64,000 nucleotides of DNA, from assembly GCA_019426215.1 (NCBI GenBank), contig CM033395.1, forward strand, positions 19,520,569-19,584,568, read 5' to 3'. The position numbers and the translations under genes are program-made. Positions within the stretch are counted from its first letter, which is position 1, and every line of letters starts with the position of its first letter. Source of the stretch: Buddleja alternifolia (taxonomy: Eukaryota; Streptophyta; Magnoliopsida; Lamiales; Scrophulariaceae). The notes under the pieces were generated by a model. That model ran no database searches, was not told the DNA's origin, and saw nothing but the letters and a program-made list of their open reading frames with translations. Below are positions 1-12,751 of the stretch, one piece after another.

Positions 1-18
1 ATATATATATATATATAT
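1..18. repeat. (AT)n microsatellite
   Basis: Pure AT dinucleotide run at the window edge, about 170 bp upstream of the AIF-like start codon. It may extend beyond the window. Confidence 0.9.
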
Positions 19-185
19 AAAAGGGGTTCCTCCGTAATTAAGCCGCTCTCTTGTTCTTGTTCTTCTTCATTAATCCTAGATTATTTGTGCTCTCCAAATC
101 CAAAGGTTGTGGAATTTTGGTTTCTTTCATCAATTTTGCTTAGAAATTGGGATAATATTTTGGTGTAAAAAGAAAAGAAAGGGAA

Positions 186-3100
186 ATGGAAATGGAGGGA
201 TTAGTTGTAGAGAAGAAAAGGGTGGTGGTGATTGGAGGAGGCGTTGCTGGTTCTCATATCGCTAACACCCTTCAACATCATGCTCATGTGTTTCTCATTG
301 ATTTGTAAGCCAACCCGACCCAACTCTCTCTTCTTTTATTCCTTTGCAATTGGATTGTTTGTTTCAAGGTTTAAACTTCTTCTTCTTGTTCTGTGTACTT
401 TGTCATTTCTTTCTTTAGATTGCAAATTCCAAATACACATCTACTTTGGTATGTTTTGATTATGGAAATTCATTGCAGGAAGGAATATTTTGACATCCCA
501 TGGACAGACTTGAGATCCATGGTTGAACCCTCATTTGCAAACAGAACATTGATTAATCACACTGAATACCTTCCTAATGCTCGTATTATTACGTCTGCTG
601 CCACTAATATAACCCAAAATGAAGTGATGACGGCACAAGGCCGTTTGGTTGCATATGATTATCTTGTCATTGCCACCGGTCATGATTATAACGATCCACG
701 TACAAAAAATGAGAAGCTTAGTTACTTCCAAGCAGGTAACGAAATAGAATAACACAACAAAAGAGAGTGATTTTGATCATTGTTAGCGCTTCAATTCATA
801 ATACTTTGTTTATAGTTTTTGATCATTCCCATTTTCCTTTTCTTTTTCCTCACCCCGTCCACAAATTTGTAGTGGGAGGAAAGTGTGAATTGATTACAAT
901 GCATCGGTTAGCATCTACTTGTCCACAATTAACTTAACATTATAGGTCACTTTGGCTATTACTTTCTCCCTCTTAACTTTTATAGGTCCAGTTAGACTCA
1001 ACACACACGGAGTTTAAATTGAGAATTGAAAAAGTTAAAGTTTTTCATATATTAGCAGTATTACCCTTTAAAGTAGTAGTTGAAAATTAGGTTAGTGAAA
1101 GTCGCATTACTACTTAAGTAAGAAGGTACGGAAATGGAGTTTTATTTTGAGACGTAACAAAAATGAAATAGGAAAGATCATTTCTAGACAGAGAGTCTTA
1201 CAATGTTGCACTTCACACCGATATATGTTGCACTCCACAGAGGATATAAATGAAGAAAACAAACTATTTATGGTCGTGGCTGAAAATAATAATGTACAAT
1301 TCTTTCTATTAACTGTTGGTAAATTAGATATTGCTCTAAATGGTGAGGCTTCCAGCATGGTACCTCTAGGGCTCAGTAGTTTCATTGGCGCTCTACTATA
1401 TATTTTTCATGTACACAAGTGAGTGAAATTTCTTACTGTAATTGAAGGTCTTATCTGAGAGCATAGTTAACTCAAATCATGAATCTTCTTATGCTAGAGT
1501 TTCAATCTATTCCAGTTTCACTCGAAAAGCCCATATGGTATCTGCAGTTAACCGTCATTATTGTGATTCCAACTGCTAATTGATTAATTTTAGTTTTTCT
1601 TAACACTCTATTTGGTTCAAAGAAATTGCTGTGGAAAAGAAAAGAAAACACAAGGAAAATCACGTCCCCCTTTTTGGTTACTAGAGAAAATGAAAATAGG
1701 AGAGAAAATCTAATACTAATTTGAGAAAACTCCTTTTCCTCGCCATTTGGTGAGGAAATGGTGGAAAATAAAGAACTCTTTTTTACTTCACTCATCCAAC
1801 TTCAACCTTTCTCAATGTGATCTATTATTTTTTAATGACGTTTGCAAAATCATTATTTTAGGAAACATTTGAAATCAAATTGATAGTTTAGTTCTCCAAG
1901 TTCTTTCTTTACCTCCATAGGTTTTCTCTAAATAACCAAACTTTCAAAATTTGGATTTCATGATTTTATTTTCTTTTCTTCCCTAAATCCTTGAACCAAA
2001 CAGATTGTATCTGTTTCTTGCACTTTAGGAGTCTTCATTTTAATTACACAATCTGGACTTGGCTGACTTCTGACTTACTCATTCTGGATGCAGAGAATGA
2101 AAAGATAAAATCGGCGAATTCAATTTTGATCATTGGAGGGGGCCCCACAGGTGTAGAACTAGCAGCTGAAATAATTGTTGACTTTCCTGATAAGAAGGTA
2201 ACACTGGTGCATCGTGGATCAAGGTTGCTGGAATTTATCGGAGAAAAGGCTGGAAAGTCAGCTCTGGATTGGTTGACTTCAAAGAAGGTCGAAGTCATCT
2301 TGGGCCAGTCTGTGAAGTTGAACCCTGAATCGGATGGTGTTTACGAGACATCAGGCGGAGAGACCATCACAGCTGATTGCCATTTCCTTTGCACCGGGTA
2401 TCCAATTGGTTCATCATGGCTAAAAGAGACTTGTCTCAAAGACAGCTTAGATACTCACGGAAAGCTAATGGTTGATACAAAATTAAGGGTCAAGGGCCAC
2501 AATAACATCTTTGCTATTGGAGATATCACTGATATTCCGGTATGTCTTGTCTTCTCATTTGTGTTGCTTTATTTGGCTCCAAATATTAAGTGACATCATA
2601 ACCTTAAAATAAACTACACATGGCATTTACTAAGCTTTAGGCATGACATTGTTATCGAATGTAAATATCAGATTCCTTATTCTACTTCTTTTCTGGAAAC
2701 ACTAAAAGGACTAGAATGGGCATTTGACTTGTGCTCGAGTATACTTCAAGGGGCCATTAATTTAGAGGATAATCAAATAAATGAGCATCCCGCCAACTGT
2801 AGAGCAAGTACATTAACCTCATACCACTGTTTACATAATTATACCGAGACCCTTTTTCAGTATATGTCAGCCAAAAATCGTTCTTCCATTAAACAAACCA
2901 AAAATAAATAATAAAAGAGAAATTGGTCAAAAATAAAATCTTTAGCACTGATGTTTTTACCCTCTATTTAAGATTTTCAAATGCAAAAAGTAACTGTCCA
3001 AATATAGCATACATTATTTGCAAATGCAATTGCACCTTGTATGTTCTACTTGACAAATAGTTAAGACATGAGGTACCTGTATTTCAATTTGATGTGCATT

Positions 3101-3495
3101 TATTTTCTTTTATGTTAGTTGAAGAATAAAAAAGTTGGATGATGTTCTTCTATTCAAGTAATCTTCTAGTTGAAACTGATACATGACAACGTAACTTTGA
3201 CTGATTTATCTGAATGGTGTATATGGTACAGGAATTGAAACAAGGATATTTGGCTCAAAAGCATGCCTCGGTCGCTGCCAAGAACTTGAAGTTGTTAATG
3301 AGGGGAGAAAGTGAGACGAAGCTGTCTAGTTACAAGCCTGCTTCGCCAATTGCATTAGTTTCACTTGGGCGAAGGGATGGATTGGCACAAATTATGTGTA
3401 TAACTACAGTTGGACGCATTGCTGGCATGATCAAATCCGGGGACTTGTTTGTTGGGATGACGAGGAAGCAACTCGGTCTAAAATCTAATCCGTAG
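186..3495 (+). CDS. AIF-like / FSP1-type FAD-NADH oxidoreductase, four exons
   Basis: Proposed exons are 186-304, 479-735, 2094-2539 and 3232-3495. All junctions are GT-AG and the joined frame is 361 codons plus TAG, the usual length of plant AIF-homolog/AIFM2-like proteins. An N-terminal FAD-binding Rossmann motif GGGVAG lies at residues 17-22, followed by KEYFDIPW across exon 2. A second dinucleotide-binding motif GGGPTG (140-145) should bind NAD(P)H, and FAIGDITDIP (265-274) is the C-terminal FAD motif. The end, FVGMTRKQLGL, is typical of the family. Known relatives reduce quinones with NAD(P)H; the substrate here is inferred. No transmembrane segment or clear signal peptide is seen. The first ATG of the frame is used; ATG at 192 is an alternative start two codons later. 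Intron 2 (736-2093) is the part copied downstream at 5.0-12.7 kb. The region around the catalytic site looks intact. Confidence 0.9.
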
Positions 3496-5049
3496 TCCAA
3501 TGAACTATGGAGAAGCTCATACAGTTTCTGTTTTCAATTTTAATAGTTGTTCTTTGAAAAAAAAAACATATTGTTTTTTATTTATTCTGTCAAAGTTGTG
3601 CTGCTGTTTGGGGTTTATGCTTTGTGAGTGGGAGTTTGTATTATTGAATAATGGGATGCTTGTGAACATGTATATTGTATAGTAAGTTTGATTGAAAAAA
3701 GATGTGAAGTTAGCTGGGATTTTTGGCTTACCAAAATTTTGATGAAATATGCTGTATGTACGTTTTGTATACTTTCCATTCTCATAAGAATATGTGTGTA
3801 TTACATATACACATCTTGAGGTTAGGTCTAATTGTAAAATCAATTACACAACTTATTTGATGTATGTTTGGTCTAACAATTTTCAAGTAAAACTACTTGT
3901 GCCCATGGGAAGGTGCTGTGGGACTTCAATCTTTTATTAAAATCTCAAAAATGTTTATAAAAAGCGAGTACTACTCATTTACATTAATAAAAACAAATCA
4001 TCAAAGTATTGTTAGAACTTGCGGAACACTCTACCCCTCTTTCCTACCAAGTGCACCCGATTTTCTCACTTTAGTTAAGTGTTGCACAACACCTCCTTTG
4101 GTCATGTCCGACAGAATTTAGGCGAATATTCCACATTTTGTTGAGCACAAGGGCTCTGTGATTCTATTAAGGGTAAAAATGTCACTTAGGGGGTAACGTG
4201 CTCTGCACCTGTAAACTAGAGGTGTGTGCTATCATTCCGTATAATCTTTATTACATAAAAAACTCAAATGGGAAGGTCAAGAGAGAAAAACTAGCATGTT
4301 TTTATATTTTCCTTCTAGTACAGTATATTTTTAGCAATTTAGCATATAATATATCTTGTTCAATGTCATTGCTGAATCTATTACTAAGAATTGTTTTGGA
4401 TGTGCATTGGTAAAAGTTCAATCTCGTGGAACAATAATTTGGACCTGAATAACCAACTACCCTTTAGAAAGTGAGACTAATTTATAATACTATCTTTTTA
4501 CCTTTAAAAATAAAATTGCTCGAATTCTTTGTTGGTAAGAGTAGATTCAACGAGATAAAATATTGAAAACATTACTTTTATATTTAGATTATCAAAATAA
4601 GTAATTAAATAATATTTTTTTTTGTTTATAACTTTTGATTGGTCTAAATTATAGTTGACAATTGTGTGTATTCAAAATCTTCTAGAACACTTTCAAAAAA
4701 AAAAAAAAAATCTTCTAGAACACAAAATACAGGTTCCTTCTTTATTGCAAAAGCACAAACAATGTTTGCCAACTAAAATATAAAAGGAAACATTGGATAA
4801 TATAAAAATCAAACCTAGTAAAATAAAGTCATAATGGCCATAACAAATACAAAAATATAGTAGTCACTTTATAATTATTTTGTCTATTTTGATACAGATT
4901 ACGGTATAATTAGTTTGTGGAGGTTGATATAGGAGAAAATGGCTCTTTGACTTTTTTGTCCTCTACACTTGAGTGTATCACAAAAAACTCCAAAATCCGC
5001 GCTTTTCTATTCAAGTTTGGGTTGACCCGAATCGCCCCAACCCGGCCTT
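3496..5049. other. 3' flank of the AIF-like gene, no gene seen
   Basis: AT-rich DNA without a convincing coding frame. It must contain the 3' UTR of the AIF-like gene. About 4020-4750 is homologous to 18752-20530 downstream, so it belongs to the duplicated segment. A poly(A) micro-insertion lies at 4691-4710. Confidence 0.6.
4678..4723. repeat. Poly(A) micro-insertion with 13-bp direct repeats
   Basis: TCTTCTAGAACAC occurs at 4678-4690 and again at 4711-4723. The 20 bases between are TTTC followed by a long A run. The paralogous stretch near 20468-20485 has a single, slightly diverged copy and no A run. This looks like a target-site duplication around a nearly fully 5'-truncated retroposed tail. 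Confidence 0.6.
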
Positions 5050-5760
5050 CCGACTTTGATATGTTTTGAGTATGGAAATTAATTGCAGGAAGGAATATTT
5101 TGACATCCCATGGAAAGGACTTGAGATCGATGGTTGAAGTATCATTTGCAAACAGAACATTGACTAATCACATTCACACTGAATACCTTCCTAATGCTCG
5201 TATTATTACGACACTAATATCTCAGAAAATGAAGTGATAACCGCATAAGCCTGTCCAGTTGCATATGGTTATCTTGTCGTTGCCACCGCTCATGTATATA
5301 ACGAATAACGATCTACATACAAAAAGTGAGAAGCTTAACCAAAGACCTGTTGGTATAGTGATATTCACCTCCCACTTTATCTGAGAGGATTTGGGTTCGA
5401 ATCTAGGCTGTCACAAGTTGCGGCTCTCCCCTCCTTCATGGAGGTAGATAGAATCTTTATGGCTCATGATTATAATTATCAGCCCGGGTTTGTCAGACTA
5501 GATACTCTTCCTCTTGATAAAAAAAAAAAAAACTGAGAAGCTTAGTTACTTCCAAGCAGGTAAAGAAATAGAATAACACAAGTAAATATACTAATTTTTT
5601 ATTTTTTGATAATATTTTTATAAGTATAATAAGTTTACTTTAGAGGCATACTTTTGTCACTTGTAACACCCCATTCCAAATTGGCAGTGACAGGAAAGTG
5701 GGGATTGATCACAACACAACACATTGATTAGCTCCTACTTTCTCCCCATCAATTTTTATA
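5050..5760 (+). pseudogene. Partial copy of AIF-like exon 2 with flanking introns
   Basis: The end of intron 1, exon 2 and the start of intron 2 of the upstream AIF-like gene are recognisable, matching about 444-1000. The intron acceptor (TTGCAGG) and the donor region after CAAGCAG are still visible. The exon carries extra bases after ATCCCATGG, a small deletion and a premature TAA near 5246, and it is split by a SINE at 5338-5533. Exon 1 is not seen before it. Exons 3-4 are absent: the match resumes in intron 2 after the copia element (12614-12750) and then only in the 3' flank from about 18752. It is a dead fragment from a tandem segmental duplication. Confidence 0.85.
5338..5533 (+). mobile_element. 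tRNA-derived SINE with poly(A) tail
   Basis: A 196-bp insertion inside the AIF exon-2 pseudogene. It has a pol III A-box-like sequence TGGTATAGTGA (5351-5361) and a B box GGTTCGAATCT (5394-5404) at tRNA-like spacing. It ends in a 14-A tail (5519-5532). The target-site duplication TGAGAAGCTTA flanks it at 5327-5337 and 5534-5544. The intact gene has this motif once, near 712-722, so the empty site is present in the same window. The SINE family name is not known to me. Confidence 0.88.
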
Positions 5761-5800
5761 GTCGTCGGGAGTTTTAGTTGGGAGCTGAAAAAGTAAGAGC

Positions 5801-6274
5801 TGTTGGATTTAGAATCCAATTTATATATGGGCAATATGTGAAAGTCTGTATTAATAGTCATCATATTAATTGAACCAAGATTATGTGATCAATTAAGATA
5901 TATGGTATTTTGGGTTTTTAAAGCAATTAAGGAAAATACGGGATTTTATGGGATATTATGTGTAGAAGCCAATTATTTTATTTCCTCTTTTATGATGGGC
6001 TAAATTGGAAATAAGAATAATAACTTATTATAAAAGAGTTGTGGTCCCCAAATCATACGTGTTGTTCTATTCTTCTGATTCCCCATCTTCAGAGAGAATT
6101 GAGAGACTCTTAGAGAAACTCAAAGGACTACGTATTGATTTGGAAGACCAACCGCGAAAACTAAAGAATTCAAGAATTAATCTGATATGGCTGATTCAGG
6201 TACGCTTCCGATTTAATGTTTATTACGTGATTATCATGAAGTTCGAAGATCTGGGACTATAAAATTTACTAACA
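5801..6274 (+). repeat. 5' LTR of the first copia element
   Basis: Begins TGTTGGATTT and ends TTTACTAACA, giving TGTT/AACA termini. It is preceded by TSD copy AGAGC and followed at once by the primer binding site. A TATA-like stretch (TTATTATAAAAG) lies near 6026-6037. Confidence 0.95.
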
Positions 6275-6276
6275 AG

Positions 6277-6288
6277 TGGTATCAGAGC
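6277..6288 (+). other. Primer binding site (tRNA-Met type)
   Basis: TGGTATCAGAGC two bases after the 5' LTR, the standard complement of the 3' end of plant initiator tRNA-Met used by copia elements. Confidence 0.93.
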
Positions 6289-7523
6289 CCTGGTTAAAGA
6301 ACTCATGATTATTCGATTAAGTTTATGAATAATACGGTTGAATCTTGAGAATTTATTGTTTCTGCAGCAATTCATGTTTTGAGATTCGGTTGGTGAATTA
6401 TATTTTTGCTTTGGTAACCGCCGACAAATCACGGTCGATGATTTCATATGATAAGTAATTTCCAAAAATCATTGTTATGCCGAAAGTTCCGTGAATTTCT
6501 GCCACAACTCAATTGCCGTCATATTCACGGCGAGAATTGCAATTCTATTGCTTTCGACAATTATAATTGGATAGTGCCTTAATTAACTTCATTGAACATA
6601 GTACTTATGGTGGTTAATTAAGTATGGGTTTTCTTATTTTGTTTATTCTATGCATATAGATTAAGGATTCAAGTTAATTCATGTTATTTGGGATTAAGCA
6701 TAGTAAATATTAGTTTGTTAATTTTTTGCTGTATGGAATCGGTCTTTGTATATATGTTCATATATTAAGTCTGATTCTTCCATAAAGGAAGTTGGAATTT
6801 CCAAATCTCTAATCCATGTAATTCTGATGCTTCTGTTTGAATTAAGACAGTTGCTGCCAGTTTACATAATAACTTTTGGCCAAATCAATTTTTTTTTTTT
6901 TTGGTCAAATTGAATCATGATGAGTTATGTATAGTGTTGCTTATGTCTTATAATTTACGATTCTTTTGTCAAAGTTTGCATAAATTGAGATTCATGTTTA
7001 TATGTAAATTGATTCAAGCCTGTGTGTAGAAACAAAGGCAAGACTATATTCTTTTAATTAAGATAACACTTTCTACTAAAAGGATTATTTACGAGTTAAA
7101 GTTTATGTTACATGTTTTGTGTGTATCTTTTACTGTCAAGTATTTTGATACATGCAAATTATGGACTTAAGATTCAAATATTGGCTCAATTGTCTCTTTT
7201 GAGATGTATAATATTTGAAATTGATTTAATTGAAACAAGATGTTGCCAAAGTAACCTCTCTTGTGGAGATTAACTTGATTTTGGATGTTAAAAGGATTTG
7301 TGTGTGTAATCTATGCGAGTATTTGATCAGCCCAAAGGAAGGTCATTGCTTAATTGGGTTACATATGTACTTGTAGTGATAAATATGTGGCGATTATTTG
7401 GTTTATATGTGAACAATGGATCGGCCCAAAGGAAGATCAATTGTTTGACATGACTTATCGTCAATATTTGATTACTAATCCAAGAATACCATTTACAAAT
7501 TAATATTTCTGTCCAAAGACTAA
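6289..7523 (+). other. Untranslated leader of the first copia element
   Basis: About 1.2 kb of AT-rich sequence between the primer binding site and gag. It has no long frame. I see no inserted element in it. Confidence 0.75.
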
Positions 7524-10500
7524 ATGTTAGTGTTGTGCCCGGTATCTTGTGATGGGGTTTTGCCTTTATTTGATATTATATGTTTATTTTTTGGTACTTA
7601 TGTGAGTTTGTTTTATTGTTTGTATGTTCTTTGTTCAGTTTCTGGTTCTGCTGCAAATATCTTTGCTAGTATAAATTCCATACCTATGTTGAATGGCACG
7701 AATTTTAAGGCATAGCAAGAGAGTTTGTTGATCACTCTCGGAGTCATGGATCTAGACCTTGCATTGAGACTTCCTAAACCCGCTGGTCTCACTATTGAGA
7801 GTACCTCTGATGCTAAGAGAGAGATGGAAAAGTGGGAGAAGTCCAATCGCATAAGTCTTATGATCATAAAACGTGCCATCCCAGAAGCATTCAGGGGCAC
7901 TATGTCTGAAAAAGTGAATACGGCAAAGGAGTTCCTTGATGACCTCGAGAAAAGGTTTGCTAAGAATGAAAAGGCTGAAACTAGTACGCTCTTGGCAAAC
8001 CTTATCTCTATGAGGTATAAGGGCACTGGGAACTTAAGGGAGTACATCATGGAGATGTCTCATCTTGCTTCAAAACTTAAAGCACTCAAGTTGGATTTAT
8101 CCGAGGACTTGTTAGTGCATCTGGTTTTAATTTCTCTTCCGGCACAGTTCAGTCAGTTTAAGGTGAGCTACAACTGTCAAAAGGACTCATGGTCCCTAAA
8201 TGAGCTCATCTCTCACTGTGTCCAAGAAGAGGAAAGGTTGAAGCAAGATAAGACTGAAAGTGCTCATATAGCCAACACTTTTAAGGACAAAAGGAAAATC
8301 AACAAAAGAAAGAAGGATAAGGACACTGCGGATAAAGCACCACAGAAGAAATAGCAAAAGGAACAAACTGAGGATGGCTGTTACTTCTGTAAGGCTCTCG
8401 ATCATATAAAGAAGCATTGCACCAACTACAACGCTTGGCGTGCTAAGAAAGGTATGCTTCTTAGTTTGGTTTGTTCTGAGGTTAATTTAACTTCGGTACC
8501 TGGACACACTTGGTGGATAGATTCAGGTGCAACAACTCACATCAGTGTGTCCATGCAGGGTTGCCTGAGTTGCCGAAGGCCCAGTGATGGTGAAAGACAC
8601 ATCTATGTTGGCGATGGCAAGACGGCTGAAGTAGAGACAATAGGACATTTTAGATTATTACTTAGAACTGGATTTTATTTGGATTTGATTGAGACCTTCG
8701 TTGTACCGTCTTTTAGACGAAATTTAGTTTCCATTTCTGCATTAGACAAATTCGGTTATTCTTGTTCTTTTGGAAATAGAAAATTTGATCTTTTTCAAAA
8801 TTCAAAAATGGTTGGATCTGGTTCCTTGTCGGTTTATGATAATCTATACTTGTTAGATACAATTGCCTCATTGGAAGAATCCTTGCATGTTGGTACTCGA
8901 GGTGTTAAGCGAAAATTAACCAGCGAGAATTCAGTTTCGTTATGGCACAAGCGATTAGGTCATATCTCCAAAAGGAGAATAGAGAGACTTGTGTCCGACG
9001 GTATTCTCGATTCCCTTAATTTCATTGATTTTGATGCATGTGTTAACTGCATCAAGGGGAAACAAACAAATGTTAGGAGATTTGATGCCAACAGAAAAGT
9101 AGAGGTCTTAGAACTTGTTCACACGGATATTTGTGGACCATTCCCTTCGGCTTCTTGGAACGGTCAACAATATTTCATCACGTTCATAGACGACTATTCA
9201 AGATATGGCTATCTTTATCTCATTCATGAAAAATCGCAATCACTGGACGTGTTCAAAAATTACAAAGCTGAAGTTGAAAATCAACTCAGCAAAAGAATCA
9301 AAAGCGTTAGATCTGACCGTGGTGGTGAATACTACGGTAGATATGACGGTTCAGGTGACAACGTCCAGGTCCATTTGCGAAATTCCTAGAGGAATGCGGT
9401 ATCGTTCCAGAGTACACTATGCCAGGGTCTCCGACCATGAATGGTGTTGCTGAGAGACGAAACAGAACGCTTAAGGACATGGTGAGGAGTATGATCAGTC
9501 ATTCTACCTTACCTCAATCACTCTGGGGAGAAGCTCTAAAGACCGCAGTGTATATACTCAATAGAGTGCCAACTAAGGCAACTGCAAAGACCCCTTATGA
9601 GCTTTGGACAGGCAAGAAGCCTAGTTTAAAGCACTTACACATTTGGGGATGTCCAGCTGAGGCAAGGCCCTACAGGCCAAATGAAAAGAAACTGGACTCC
9701 AGAACTGTCAGTTGTTACTTTATTGGATACTCTGAAAGATCCAGGGGTTACAAGTTTTATGATCCCACTACTAAGTCTATTTTTGAGATGGGTAATGCCC
9801 GGTTCTTTGAGGATGTTGAGTTTGCGGGAGGTGAAAGGGCTAATGATTTTGTCTTTGAGGAAGAATATGTAGATATTCCTCAAGTTGCTATTGATAATGA
9901 TCAGGATCAGGCTTCCATACCTGACATTATTCAAGAAGCAACTCCGGATCAAGACAATATTAATCAACTCCCTGTTCAGGTCGTTCCAGAAGAACAAACT
10001 CTACAACCTCAAGAACTAATGCCATTAAGGAGATCCACTAGAGAGAGAAGGAATGCAATTTCGGATGATTATATTGTGTTTCTTTAAGAACATGATTTTG
10101 ATATTGGAGTGATGGAAGATGATCCAATCAACTCCCATCAAGCCATGGAAAGTACTAACTCTCAAAAGTGGATCGATGCTATGAATGAAGAGATAAAGTC
10201 CATGATGGACAATGACGTGTGGGACCTGGTTCCATTGCCAGAAGGTGCGAAACCTATTGGTTGCAAATGGATATTTAAGACCAAAAGGGATTCGAAAGGC
10301 AATGTTGAAAGGTACAAAGCACGTCTTGTTGCTAAGGGCTTTACACAGAAAGAAGACATCGATTATAAAGAGACTTTCTCTCCGGTTTCATCGAAAGACT
10401 CTTTCAGGACAATAATGGCATTGGTGGCATATTTAGATCTTGAGCTACATCAGATGGATGTTAAGACTGCGTTTCTCAATAGTAACATTGAAGAGACGAT

Positions 10501-11704
10501 TTATATGGTGCAACCAGAAAACTTTGTATCGGGAGATTCAAAGAAAATGGTTTGCAAATTAAAGAAATCCATCTATGGGCTTAAGCAAGCATCTCGTCAA
10601 TGGTATCACAAGTTCCATCAAGTTATCAGCTCATTCGGTTTTGAGATGAATATAGCAGATGATTGTGTGTACCACAAGTTCAGTGGGAGTAAGTATACCT
10701 TTTTAATCTTGTATGTCGATGATATATTGCTTGCCACCAACGATATAGGCATGTTGTGCGAAACCAAGAAATTTCTAGCTAAGAACTTTGAGATGAAAGA
10801 TCTTGGTGACGCCTCTTTTGTATTAGGGATCCAGATATACCGAGATCGTTCTCGAGGTATTATTGGATTATCACAAAAGAGCTATATCGAGAAAGTTCTT
10901 CAGAGATTTGGCATGCAAGACTGTAAACCAGGAGACACCCCTGTTGCTAAGGGAGATAAGTTTAGTTTAAGTCAATGCCCCAAGAGTGACTTTGAAACTA
11001 AGGAAATACAGAAGATTCCTTATGCTTCGGCTGTAGGGAGTCTAATGTATGCTCAGGTATGTACGCGTCCGGATATTGCGTATATTGTTGGGATGTTAGG
11101 GAGATATTTAAGTAACCCAGGAATGGATCACTGGAAAGCAGCCAAGAGAGTCATGCGGTATTTACAAAGAACAAAGGGATACATGCTCACATACAAGAAA
11201 TCAGATCAATTGGAGATCATAGGCTATTCTGATTCTAATTTCGCTGGATGCGATGATAGTAGAAGATCCACTTCAGGCTATGTCTACCTGCTTGCTGGAG
11301 GAGCCATTTCATGGAAAAGTGCTAAACAGACACTCGTAGCCTCCTCCACCATGGCAGCAGAGTTCGTAGCGTGTTATGAGGCATCCAATCATGGAATATG
11401 GCTGAGGAACTTTATCACTGGGCTACGAATTTTAGATGGTATAGAAAGACCACTTAAGATATTCTGTGACAATAAGTCTGCAGTGTTGTATTCCAACAAC
11501 AACAGGAGCTCGACGAAGTCTAAGTATATAGAAATCAAGTTCTTAGTTGTGAAAGAAAGAGTTCAAAGTGGGCAGATGTCTATAGAACATATAGGTACAA
11601 ACTCCATGGTTGCGGATCCGCTTACTAAAGGGTTACCACCCAAGGTCTTTCATGAGCACACTGCTCATATGGGTGTGGTAGCACTTGAGGATATTCAGTT
11701 TTAA
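7524..11704 (+). pseudogene. copia gag-pol, broken by three stops and one frameshift
   Basis: Gag begins in the frame open from 7524; the true start is unclear and may be nearer 7640. A TAG at 7713-7715 sits where the gag family normally has Trp. A second TAG at 8352-8354 precedes the zinc knuckle CYFCKALDHIKKHC. Protease DSGATTH, the pre-integrase motif LWHKRLGH, integrase D,D,E region (HTDICGPF, DRGGEYY), RT (YVDDILLA) and RNase H (DSNFAG, CDNKSA) follow to 11704. One base is missing near 9357-9359, shifting the frame inside integrase. A TAA at 10085-10087 separates integrase from RT. The three stops look like C-to-T or G-to-A transitions, as expected for decay of methylated cytosines. RT and RNase H remain open for 531 codons. 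Confidence 0.92.
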
Positions 11705-12122
11705 TGGGAGTTTGTGTCTTTTATTTGCTTTTGGTTGTAGACATTTGTATTTGGTTATTTGGTTTATGGTTATTTTAGTTATTCCGGAATTTAAGTTTAT
11801 GGTTTATGTTTATCTCTGAACGTGTTTGAATGATCTCACTAAGGTTTAAGGGAGGACCAGTTGAAAATATGTATGCTAGGATCGCATGGCATGTAATTTT
11901 CATGCTACACATCCGTACTTGATCCATGTCATTAGGTTATATCAATATACGTGACCATTGATAGGTTTAGTCACGATTATATGTGATGAAAGCCGCTTTG
12001 ATCCTATGTTGGTATAATTGATGGACCGGATTGTTTGGAAAATTGCTTAAGGTAATGATGACGAAATTTGGAGTACTCATAAGGTTATTTAATACACGAT
12101 TATAAGGTGACACATATAGCCC

Positions 12123-12133
12123 AAGTGGGAGAT
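12123..12133 (+). other. Polypurine tract
   Basis: AAGTGGGAGAT directly before the 3' LTR; plus-strand priming site of the first copia element. Confidence 0.85.
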
Positions 12134-12608
12134 TGTTGGATTTAGAATCCAATCTATATATGGGCAATATGTGAAAGTCGTGTATTAATAGTCATCATAT
12201 TAATTGAACCAAAATTATGTGATCAATTAAGATATATGGTATTTTGGGTTTTTAAAGCAATTAAGGAAAATACGGGATTTTATGGGATATTATGTGTAGA
12301 AGCCAATTATTTTATTTCCTCTTTTATGATGGGCTAAATTGGAAATAAGAATAATAACTTATTATAAAAGGGTTGTGGTCCCCAAATCATACGTGTTGTT
12401 CTATTCTTCTGATTCCCCATCTTCAGAGATAATTGAGAGACTCCTAGAGAAACTCAAAGGACTACGTATTGATTTGGAAGACCAACCGCGAAGACTCAAG
12501 AATTCAAGAATTAATCTGATATGGCTGATTCAGGTACGCTTCCGATTTAATGCTTATTACGTGATTATCATGAAGTTCGAAGATCTGGGGCTATAAAATT
12601 TACTAACA
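12134..12608 (+). repeat. 3' LTR of the first copia element
   Basis: Near-identical to 5801-6274, with about ten scattered differences. It ends TACTAACA and is followed by the second AGAGC. Confidence 0.95.
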
Positions 12609-12613
12609 AGAGC

Positions 12614-12751
12614 CTCTTGTATTTTAACACTATAACTCTTTAAAGTAGCAGTGGAATATTAGGTTAGTGAATGTCATATTATTACTCGAGTCAGAGGATA
12701 TGCAAATGGAGTTTAATTTTGAGATGTAACAAAAAGGAAATAGGAAGTATC
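12614..12751 (+). pseudogene. AIF-like intron-2 remnant
   Basis: Matches 1058-1182 in intron 2 of the intact gene (shared CTTTAAAGTAG, AGGTTAGTGAA, TTTTGAGA-GTAACAAAAA). It is the continuation of the pseudocopy interrupted by the first copia element, and it ends where the second copia LTR begins. Confidence 0.8.

Larger units (their letters stand above)
5801..12608 (+). mobile_element. Complete Ty1/copia LTR retrotransposon, TSD AGAGC
   Basis: A 6808-bp element with 474/475-bp LTRs, a tRNA-Met-type primer binding site, gag and pol in copia order (protease, integrase, RT, RNase H), a polypurine tract and perfect 5-bp target duplications AGAGC at 5796-5800 and 12609-12613. The LTRs differ at about ten positions by eye, so the insertion is fairly young. 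The coding part has nonsense changes and one frameshift. It is inserted in the intron-2 part of the AIF pseudocopy, which resumes directly at 12614. Confidence 0.95.

Noticed and set aside
1110..1795. Short frames in AIF-like intron 2
   Set aside because: They lie within an intron defined by good GT-AG sites and conserved exons, with no family similarity.
3214..3495. Separate 93-codon gene starting at 3214
   Set aside because: It is exon 4 of the AIF-like gene. The first codons are intron ending in an AG at 3230-3231.
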